NCBI GenBank assembly: GCA_028818385.1 | Contig: JAPPNY010000263.1 | Span: 1-29,129, forward strand | Origin: Spirochaetaceae bacterium | Lineage (GTDB): Bacteria > Spirochaetota > Spirochaetia > SZUA-6 > Bin103 | Reading direction: 5' to 3' | Length of the DNA stretch: 29,129 nt | Shown: piece after piece, positions 24,001 to 29,129 of the stretch | Position numbering within the stretch: the first letter of the stretch is position 1 | How the letters are laid out: each line of letters starts with the position of its first letter | Position numbers and translations under genes: made by a program | Notes under the pieces: generated by a model | Told to the model about the DNA's origin: nothing | The model's input: the letters and a program-made list of their open reading frames with translations, nothing else | Database searches by the model: none

Positions 24001-25320
24001 GGCAGCGAAATCCTGCAGGGACCGGAACGAGGTCCTGCGCGCGCACACCGCCTCCAGCCTGTCGCCGAGCTCCAGGTTGCCCAGGCGCACCAGGTACTCG
24101 GCGAGCTCCGCGCGCTCGCGCCCGGTAGCCCGTGAGCGCGCGAAGCGATCCGCCAGCTCGGCGAAGCGGCGCCGGCTCACCGGCGGCTTGGCGCCCTTGA
24201 TGATCGAGCGTATCTCCTCCCAGACCAGCTCCGCGTCGTAGCGGGCCGCGCTCGGGTGGTTGTGGACGATGGCATGGAACTCCCGCAACCCCGCGGGCGG
24301 TGCGGCGGATGCATGCTCGTCGGCCGGAAGGATTTCTTCCAACAACTCGGAGAAGGTCGCGAACCGCGCCGCCTCCGGGGCGTCCGCCAGCTCCGTCGCC
24401 GCCACCAGGCCGCGGTAGATGCGCTCCGAGAACCGTTTCAGGTGCGGGCTGCCGGTGACGAACAACGCCCGCTCGCTGGCGGCCGCGTCCGCGGCAGCCT
24501 GTGCATCGGCATGCACATCGTGCGAGCGAGCCTGCTCGCCGTCGCCGACCGCGGCGGTGTCGATCGCACTGCCGGCGAGCTGGCACGCGCGGTGCCGGAG
24601 CAGGTAATAGACGGCGATGGTCGTCTTGCCGCTGCCCGCGGTCCCGGACAGCAGCACGGGCGGCTCGCTGTGCAGCAGACGGGCCTGCTCGCCGGTCAGA
24701 AAGAGATACAGGCGCACGCCATCCGGGTCTTCCGTCTCCAGGATGCGGCGCCACTCTTCGTCGTCGACCACCAGCCAGCGCTGCGGCCCGGCGTCCGGGG
24801 CGCTGCCGTTCGGGTGGCCGCTGGCGCCAGGGCCGCCGGGCTGATCGGTGCGGCCGTGGCTCGTTACGGCCGGGAACGGGCGCTCGAACGGCACGCCGAG
24901 GCGCTCCTCGGGCAGATCGTCGAGCACCAGCTCCGGGAGATCCTCGAACTCATCCGGACGAAAGTCCAGGAACGGTGCGTTGGCCGCAACGATGCGCCGC
25001 TCCGCCGCGGTGACGTCGTCGTGCTTGACCACGCCCCAGACGTAGATCCGGGTGGCGCCGGCGCCGCCCACCTCGCCGCCCGGGACGCCGGACGCCGGCG
25101 CGCGACCCAGCGTGAACAGGATGCGGTCGCCCCGTGTCAGCCGCGCTTCGAAGCTGGACCGGCCGCCCTTGAGCTTCTTGACCCGCACGCCGGCATCCCA
25201 CATGCCGTGCCGGAGGAACTCCAGCTTCTCGCGCAGCCGCTCCTTCTGGCGGCTGCCGAGGGCAGCGATATGCGAGCGCACGGCGTCGTGGAGGAGCAGG
25301 AGATACGTGCGTTGCTGCAT
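21070..25320 (-). CDS. RelE/ParE-like domain fused to UvrD-type SF1 helicase and TPR-like array
   Basis: 1416 residues, about twice the length of UvrD. Residues about 1-115 resemble the RelE/ParE fold (VRVKKLKGGRSSFEARL, GDRILFTL, IYVWGVVKHDDV). A low-complexity linker follows (150-180). Helicase motifs are complete: Q motif LTGEQ (208-212), Walker A GTAGSGKTT (226-234), Walker B VVCDEVQD (541-548), AGDPKQI (570-576), VNFRS (606-610), NDAKGLEFD (695-703) and LLYVAVTRAR (743-752). From about 797 to 1190 come repeated helical hairpins such as GDHREAADLFAAHG and GDHAEAALQYRHAG, a TPR-like solenoid. The last 220 residues are helical and unrecognised. This layout suggests an RNA/DNA-unwinding stress or defence protein; that role is inference. 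The start is ATG 25320, with TACGAT about 17 bases upstream as a possible -10 box. It sits 57 bases after the MFS gene on the same strand. Confidence 0.88.
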   Translation of the reverse strand: MQQRTYLLLLHDAVRSHIAALGSRQKERLREKLEFLRHGMWDAGVRVKKLKGGRSSFEARLTRGDRILFTLGRAPASGVPGGEVGGAGATRIYVWGVVKHDDVTAAERRIVAANAPFLDFRPDEFEDLPELVLDDLPEERLGVPFERPFPAVTSHGRTDQPGGPGASGHPNGSAPDAGPQRWLVVDDEEWRRILETEDPDGVRLYLFLTGEQARLLHSEPPVLLSGTAGSGKTTIAVYYLLRHRACQLAGSAIDTAAVGDGEQARSHDVHADAQAAADAAASERALFVTGSPHLKRFSERIYRGLVAATELADAPEAARFATFSELLEEILPADEHASAAPPAGLREFHAIVHNHPSAARYDAELVWEEIRSIIKGAKPPVSRRRFAELADRFARSRATGRERAELAEYLVRLGNLELGDRLEAVCARRTSFRSLQDFAAGVRDAGAARHAEQTLVLEAALRLLDRQADRLDQPLLTLREYESLGRKRAPNFRFDRRDIYGIAEYYQDRLQQTARLDEIDLTRTALQRLEQDDDSFRYDLVVCDEVQDFTDMQLALLFRLAADPQRTVLAGDPKQIINPSGFRWEEVRARYYERGLRVPEVVNLSVNFRSVGNIVALANELLKLKRSLVGLASGEIAERWTFRGRPPLLVDGLAEPELLRTMRRAGAGQVVLVRTPAERDRLRAALRTELVFTINDAKGLEFDGVLLWRFAETAGSAARWRRIAREHHLEAAETPRIRHELNLLYVAVTRARNTLVIWDGPEAGPVWSVDQLAGHVLRSGDAEALSTVWQRVSSPAEWEAQGDYFFDREHFAAAGECYRNAAAHTKEALSRAHHLERAGDHREAADLFAAHGHPERAAQNLERGNAWRDAARVWRRAGEDRRALTCDALHFEGSGRYVKAAACWEKLGDTERMLGNWERGGEHRLLADHYLGLKKSGKAAHHLKLLGDHAEAALQYRHAGMIDYAAQEFEKDGQYDNAAPLYRRLDDVQALLRCLLKLEDYHEAALVHEKQDDLDQAIDCFRRYAAGSDANRQDLEQRLEEIAGKRPGVKEAIRLAGLGRNREAAEIFERRGGHLPQAFELYHEAGDHAAAAACLASDNRYRAAAREIARTGTPESLGQAVEYLGEYLLANWDRRRERTEQVSRSARRLSAAGEHERALAHWLALQRVHGDRVAATVVDGACDQYARLERHEEAIRYFLDHARAGPAAAYLDARPDLVLPLELVEGMTRGQRSQVTLWTLPDDRLEIVLRLLHGCLQRGGETDRRDRIAAILATLPKQYGVTSPLYEELSEMLVELRLINPIVSLLSVIWAESEGDRYNALFARLRKEVADTDDRELQLCLRIMEPEIFDDELGDLQPTERNYLLFTHSPTRYAEAVEVLRRLGDEEEAVSVCRRHGDERLAEQILGSAGEEAPES

Positions 25321-25377
25321 GCCGGGGCCGTCCGCGGATCGTACCCCATACGGACGCGCGCCGCGCCGGCTCCGGGC

Positions 25378-26634
25378 TCAGGTCGACTCGTCTCGCGTGG
25401 CAGCGTCGGCCCGCCGCGGCATGAGCAGCAGCGCCAGCAGCTTGAGGGCCACGCCGGCGCCGATCAGCAGGTGGATCGGCCGTGGATCGATCGTGTCGGC
25501 CTGCACGTCGAGCCCGAACACGCTGCGCAGCAGCGCGGCGGTGAGCAGCGGCGTGAAGGCGCTCACCAGGCCGCGGCTGAAGAAGATCAGCGTGAAGTCG
25601 CCGGTCTGATCGCCCCGCGAGCCCCAGCGCATGATCAGCGTCTGCTCCGCCGGGCTCATGATGCCCCGCGCCGCCTCCTGCAGGATCAGCGCGACCGCGA
25701 CCAGCACCGCCGCACCCGGCGTGGCGCCGATCAGCAGCAGGGGAATCAGCGCGCTGATCACGACCGACACCTGGAACAGCGGCAGCGGCTCGTGGTGCTT
25801 CTGCAGCCACCGGTTGGCGAACGCGGACAGGCCCTTCGCGGCTTTCGACGCCGCCAGGAACGCGTTGATCAGGAAGAACGACAGCCCCAGGTACTTCAGG
25901 TAGAGGATGTCCAGGAACGAGGCGCCCAGCCCGTCGGCGAACGCCGTCGCGGTCTGGAACAGATACATGCGCCGGAACGGGCCGAACCGCAGCGAGCGCG
26001 TCACCTGGCCGCGGACCGACTGGCGCGCCGGCTGCCCGGCGGCGGAGTCATGCGCCGACGCCAGCAGCCACAGCGCCACCGTCCCGAACAGCAGGCCGGT
26101 GCCGAACGCCAGCGCGAAGCCGGCGGTGCCGGGCAGCGCGTCCACCAGCGCGCCGGCCAGCGGCGGCGCCACCACCGCGCCGATCATGGCGACCGACAGC
26201 CGGGTGCTCAGGAATCGGCTGTGCTCCGCAGGAGGGATGGCGTCGGAGATCCACGCCCGGCTCAGCGGCGCGTACAGCGCGGACGCGATGCGGGCGATGC
26301 CGGCCAGCGCCAGCAGCCACCACACCGCGTCCGGCGGGCGGGTGAACAGCAGCAGCAGGATGCCGACGCGGCTGCACAGCCGGATCGCGTACACCGTCAT
26401 CATGACGATGCGCCGCGAGCCGCGCGCCGCCCGAACCAGCCATGGCGCGACCAGGATGGCCGCGAACCCGAATCCCCCGATCGAGCCCAGCAGGCCGATC
26501 TGGATGGTCGTGGCCCCCAGCCACAGCGCCAGGCCCGTGAACACCACGCCCTCGGTCGCGTAGCTGAACAGGTTCTGGAAGAGGAACTCCCACGTCAGCG
26601 CACGCGAGGTGCGCCGCGGGTCGGGAGCGCTCAT
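25378..26634 (-). CDS. Major facilitator superfamily transporter
   Basis: 418 residues with about 10-12 hydrophobic helices, typical of a 12-helix MFS permease. Helix 1 begins at FLFQNLFSYATEGVVFTGLAL. The loop after helix 2 (LVRAARGSRRIVMMTVYAIR) occupies the place of the MFS motif A. Helix 4-5 sequence ALYAPLSRAWISDAIPPAEHSRFLSTR is typical of drug/sugar efflux-like members. A central hydrophilic loop (about 197-215) separates the two halves. The ATG at 26634 has a strong GAGGAAGGAG ribosome site. It precedes the helicase gene on the same strand, but a functional link is not evident. It is divergent from the aminotransferase gene. Substrate unknown. Confidence 0.88.
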   Translation of the reverse strand: MSAPDPRRTSRALTWEFLFQNLFSYATEGVVFTGLALWLGATTIQIGLLGSIGGFGFAAILVAPWLVRAARGSRRIVMMTVYAIRLCSRVGILLLLFTRPPDAVWWLLALAGIARIASALYAPLSRAWISDAIPPAEHSRFLSTRLSVAMIGAVVAPPLAGALVDALPGTAGFALAFGTGLLFGTVALWLLASAHDSAAGQPARQSVRGQVTRSLRFGPFRRMYLFQTATAFADGLGASFLDILYLKYLGLSFFLINAFLAASKAAKGLSAFANRWLQKHHEPLPLFQVSVVISALIPLLLIGATPGAAVLVAVALILQEAARGIMSPAEQTLIMRWGSRGDQTGDFTLIFFSRGLVSAFTPLLTAALLRSVFGLDVQADTIDPRPIHLLIGAGVALKLLALLLMPRRADAATRDEST

Positions 26635-26660
26635 GCTCCTTCCTCAACGACGGGGTAAGC

Positions 26661-26679
26661 GGGCATGATCGGGGCATGA
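26661..26679. promoter_or_regulatory. Direct repeat in divergent gap
   Basis: GGGCATGA occurs at 26661-26668 and again at 26672-26679, eleven bases apart (one helical turn), between the divergent MFS and aminotransferase genes. This is the spacing of tandem regulator half-sites. Confidence 0.25.
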
Positions 26680-26731
26680 CACATCCCGACTCCAGCATAG
26701 CCGACCCCCGCACAGCCTCCGGGCTTCGAAC

Positions 26732-27661
26732 GTGACCGTGGACCACGCAGGACCGCTCGCCTACCTGAACGGCGAGTTCATTCCGACCGAGGAGTGCAAG
26801 CTGCCGGTCTACGACCTGGGCATCGTGCTCGGAGCGGCGGTCACCGACTTCCTGCGCACCTTCGGCGGCGAGCCCTACCGGCTGGCCGACCACGTGAACC
26901 GCCTGTACCGGTCGTGCCGTTACGCGCACATCGATCCGCCGATCGACGCCGAGGAGTCGATGGAGGTCACCCGCCGGCTGATCGCCCATAACCGACAGAT
27001 GGCGGGCGGCGCCGAGCTCGGGGTGATCTACTACATGACGGCGGGGCAGAACCCGGTCTACGCCGGAGCCGCGGCACTGCCGAAGCACAGAACGGCCACC
27101 TGCGTGCAGCACACCTTCCCGATGCCGTTCCATCTCTGGAAGCCGATGTTCACGCGGGGGGTGCACTGCGTGACGCCTTCGAACCGCCACTGGCCCCCCG
27201 AGTGCCTGTCGTCGAAGATCAAGAACCGCAACCGGCTGCACATGTGGATCGGCGACTACCAGGCGCACCAGATCGACCCTGCCGCGATGGCCGTCTACCT
27301 GGACATCCACGGCAACATCACCGAGACTGGCGGGTCCAACTTCGTCATCTACCGGGACGGCCAGGTGGTGTCTCCGCGACGGCGCAACATCCTGTGGGGC
27401 ATCAGCCTGACGGTGCTCACCGAGCTGCTGGCCGATCTCGGCATCGGCTTCATGGAGGACGACCTGCAGACCTACGACGCGATCAACGCGGAGGAGGCGT
27501 GGGTGCCCACCACGCCGTATTGCCTGGCGCCGGTGGTGCGCTTCAACGGCGTTCCGATCGGCGACGGCACGCCCGGGCCGGTGTGGCGCCGCGTCCTGGA
27601 CCGCTGGAGCGAGGTGGTCGGCACCGACATCTACCATGAGGTCGCGGGCAGCTCCGAGTAG
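26732..27661 (+). CDS. Class IV aminotransferase (PLP-dependent)
   Basis: 309 residues, fold type IV, the group of branched-chain aminotransferases, D-amino-acid aminotransferases and aminodeoxychorismate lyases. The N-terminus (LAYLNGEFIPTEECKLPVYDLG) is typical. The PLP lysine is Lys164 in SSKIKNRNRLH, and the pyridine-nitrogen glutamate is Glu198 in NITETGGSNF. The phosphate-binding turn follows in RRRNILWGISLTVL. The GTG at 26732 is taken as start; a second GTG at 26738 is possible, and neither has a strong ribosome site. The next gene begins four bases after its stop. Substrate cannot be told from sequence; it could be a D-amino-acid or branched-chain-like transaminase, or act on an amino sugar-derived acid. 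Confidence 0.88.
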   Translation: MTVDHAGPLAYLNGEFIPTEECKLPVYDLGIVLGAAVTDFLRTFGGEPYRLADHVNRLYRSCRYAHIDPPIDAEESMEVTRRLIAHNRQMAGGAELGVIYYMTAGQNPVYAGAAALPKHRTATCVQHTFPMPFHLWKPMFTRGVHCVTPSNRHWPPECLSSKIKNRNRLHMWIGDYQAHQIDPAAMAVYLDIHGNITETGGSNFVIYRDGQVVSPRRRNILWGISLTVLTELLADLGIGFMEDDLQTYDAINAEEAWVPTTPYCLAPVVRFNGVPIGDGTPGPVWRRVLDRWSEVVGTDIYHEVAGSSE

Positions 27662-27665
27662 CCCG

Positions 27666-28937
27666 ATGTCCAGACTCCGCCAGTCGGGCAAGACCGCCCG
27701 CATGATACGGCACGCGGCGTGGCTCGCCGTGGCGCTGGTGACCGTGACGCCCGCAGGATCCGACCCGACCGATGAGGCTGTCCCTTGGGCAAGCCGGTTC
27801 GACGAGGTGCGCGCGCTCTGGGTGATCCGCCACTCGATCGACAGCCCCGCTGAGGTGCGAGCCATGGTGGAAGCGGCGGCCGCGAGCGGCTTCAACACGC
27901 TGCTCGTGCAGGTGCGCGGCCGCGGCGATGCCCTGTACGCATCGAGCCTCGAGCCGCGGGCGGAGTCCCTGCCCGACGCCCCGGCCTTCGACCCGCTGCA
28001 GCTCGTGATCGACGAAGCGCACGCGCGCGGCATGGACGTGCACGCATGGGTGAACACCTATCTGGTGTGGGGGCTGCAGGCCCTGCCGCGCAGTCGCATG
28101 CACTTGGTCAACGCCAACCCCGATTGGCTGGCGGTGCCCCGCAGCCTGGGCCGGGAGCTCTACACCCGCAACCCGCGCGACCCCCGCTACGTGCGACGCC
28201 TGACCGAGCACGCACGGGCCAACAGTCAGATCGTCACCGGGCTGTGGTCCAGTCCCTCGCATCCGGCGGTGCAGGCGCGGGTGCAGGCGGTCTGGCTGGA
28301 GCTGGCCACCAACTATGACCTGCAGGGCATCCACTTCGACTACGTGCGGCTGCCGTCCGGGGAGTTCGACTACTCGCGCGGGACGCTCGACCGGTTCCGC
28401 GGTTGGGTCAGGCCGTACCTTTCCAGCCAGCGTTACGCCGACCTGGTGGCGGCGTCCGGCTCCGACCCGTTCGCCATGGCAGACGCGCTGGGCGATCTGT
28501 GGGATCAGTTCCGGCGCGATCAGGTGTCGATGCTGGTTCGCCGCATCTACCGCTCCGTGAAGGAGGTCCGGCCCGACCTGGTCGTCTCCGCGGCCCTGGT
28601 CGCGGATCCGAAGGCGGCTCGCGTGAAGCGCTACCAGGACTGGTGGGGCTGGCTGGCCGACGGGGTCCTGGACGTGGCGGTGCCGATGGCGTACACGACC
28701 GACCGCGAGCAGTTCGGCGCCTGGGTCCAGGAGGCACGGATCTCCGTAGGCGAACGCGAACGTGTCTGGGTGGGAGTCGGCGCCTACAAGAACCCGGTGA
28801 ACGAGACGCTGCGGCAGATCGAGGACGCCCGCGCGCAGGGAGTGGGCGGGGTGGTCGTGTTCGCCTACGACTCCGCGTCCAGCACGCCTGTGCAGCCCGG
28901 TTCGCTGGAGCAGATCGGCCGCGAGGCATTCCGGTAA
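27666..28937 (+). CDS. Secreted GHL10/DUF187-type glycosidase-like protein
   Basis: 423 residues. An export signal is plausible: basic n-region, MIRHAAWLAVALVTVTPAG (13-31), then the mature protein; an internal ATG at 27702 would give a shorter leader. The body is a TIM-barrel-like glycosyl-hydrolase-like domain: EVRALWVIRHSIDSPAEVRA, GFNTLLVQVRGRGDALY, ARGMDVHAWVNTY and the hallmark LQGIHFDYVRLPSGEFDYS (219-237), then PDLVVSAALVADPKAARVKR and VPMAYTTD near the end. DUF187/GHL10 proteins are thought to act on cell-wall or surface glycans. The start lies four bases after the aminotransferase stop, so the two are co-transcribed. It is the only clearly exported hydrolase candidate in the window. 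The exact activity is unproven for the family. Confidence 0.87.
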   Translation: MSRLRQSGKTARMIRHAAWLAVALVTVTPAGSDPTDEAVPWASRFDEVRALWVIRHSIDSPAEVRAMVEAAAASGFNTLLVQVRGRGDALYASSLEPRAESLPDAPAFDPLQLVIDEAHARGMDVHAWVNTYLVWGLQALPRSRMHLVNANPDWLAVPRSLGRELYTRNPRDPRYVRRLTEHARANSQIVTGLWSSPSHPAVQARVQAVWLELATNYDLQGIHFDYVRLPSGEFDYSRGTLDRFRGWVRPYLSSQRYADLVAASGSDPFAMADALGDLWDQFRRDQVSMLVRRIYRSVKEVRPDLVVSAALVADPKAARVKRYQDWWGWLADGVLDVAVPMAYTTDREQFGAWVQEARISVGERERVWVGVGAYKNPVNETLRQIEDARAQGVGGVVVFAYDSASSTPVQPGSLEQIGREAFR

Positions 28938-28939
28938 AG

Positions 28940-28959
28940 CCGGCGCCGCCAGGCGCCGG
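28940..28959 (+). terminator. Hairpin after the GHL10 gene
   Basis: CCGGCGCC and GGCGCCGG form an 8-bp stem with a 4-base loop three bases after the stop codon. There is no U-tract; it is a likely terminator or mRNA 3' protector. Confidence 0.5.
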
Positions 28960-28973
28960 GGATGCCCGTATCC

Positions 28974-29067
28974 GGCGTGGAACGCATCGGGACCCGATGC
29001 GCTCCACGCCAAAGGAGGGGCTGGGCCAAGGGTGGGGCGCCCGTTGCGCCCCACCCATGGGGCGCAA
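28974..29067. repeat. Cluster of intergenic palindromes, two mutually exclusive
   Basis: A 17-bp stem with one mismatch (28974-28990 with 28994-29010, loop GAC) is followed by GGGTGGGGCGC (29030-29040), which pairs with GCGCCCCACCC (29046-29056). The same GCGCCCC can instead pair as TTGCGCCCC (29044-29052) with GGGGCGCAA (29059-29067). The first hairpin may be a REP-type element; the second pair has the geometry of a structural switch. I see no gene in 28938-29129. Confidence 0.55.
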
Positions 29068-29129
29068 TAGGTATCGGCGGAGATAAGCAGAGAGCAGCGG
29101 ATCGAAGAACAACCGCTTAAAGTTACGGG

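Noticed and set aside
21070..25320. The helicase gene as a RecB/AddA-type nuclease-helicase or plain UvrD
   Set aside because: No C-terminal PD-(D/E)XK nuclease motif is visible, the C-terminus is TPR-like, and the N-terminus has a separate RelE-like segment that UvrD lacks.
1..29129. tRNA, rRNA, riboswitch or CRISPR elements
   Set aside because: No cloverleaf with a TTCRANY arm, rRNA core or regularly spaced direct-repeat array was seen by eye. The only short tandem array is the 14-bp repeat at 17127-17158.

Overview
This is a high-GC window, dense with genes, from a diderm heterotroph that feeds on carbohydrates. Both ABC solute-binding proteins carry signal peptides without a lipobox cysteine, which fits a free periplasmic protein. 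One has the leader end LFAEGQEEQAAEE, a style common in spirochaete binding proteins. Lpl/Ytc-type permeases, phytanoyl-CoA-dioxygenase-like oxygenases and sialidase-fold (Asp-box) proteins together suggest a GC-rich, possibly host-associated Spirochaetota lineage. Poribacteria-like or Latescibacterota-like bacteria are alternatives, and the assignment is an inference. I saw no tRNA, rRNA, CRISPR array, transposase or integrase, and no gene-free stretch longer than about 230 bases.

Layout. 123-571 (+): a HicA-type toxin overlapping a ribbon-helix-helix (VapB-like) antitoxin. 568-1482 (-): an aldose-1-epimerase-like protein, divergent from 1546-4835 (+), an Asp-box propeller protein coupled by ATGA to a GMC oxidoreductase. 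4917-5900 (-): a PhyH-type dioxygenase, divergent from 6131-9741 (+), a solute-binding protein and two permeases with no ATPase. 9770-11182 (-): a propeller-like protein, divergent from 11238-13577 (+), a GH3 enzyme with an altered active-site motif. 13589-16028 (-): an Asp-box protein, a second PhyH-type dioxygenase and a transporter fossil. 16168-20997 (+): two permeases, a binding protein and a paralogous Asp-box protein. 21070-26634 (-): a very large SF1 helicase fusion and an MFS transporter. 26732-28937 (+): a class IV aminotransferase and a secreted GHL10/DUF187-type glycosidase-like protein, followed by a cluster of hairpins.

How the genes fit together. Most of the window reads as glycan or glycoside scavenging. 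Two ABC importers take up oligosaccharides or similar solutes, presumably energised by a shared ATPase encoded elsewhere. GH3 and the mutarotase-like protein handle released sugars. The GMC and PhyH enzymes could oxidise the aglycone, alcohol or sugar. The Asp-box proteins have no signal peptide and seem to act in the cytoplasm.

Most interesting points. (1) A 1416-residue protein apparently joins an N-terminal RelE/ParE-like domain, a full UvrD-type helicase and a long TPR-like array. (2) A small open frame at 15720-16028 is a fossil: the start of a permease is joined in frame to the end of a binding protein. It shows that the minus-strand cluster was once a mirror image of the intact plus-strand operon beside it. 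(3) The junction between the two permeases at 17127-17158 holds a 14-base tandem repeat that makes two five-codon mini-ORFs, linked stop-to-start by three consecutive ATGA overlaps. (4) A HicA-type toxin is paired with a non-HicB antitoxin.
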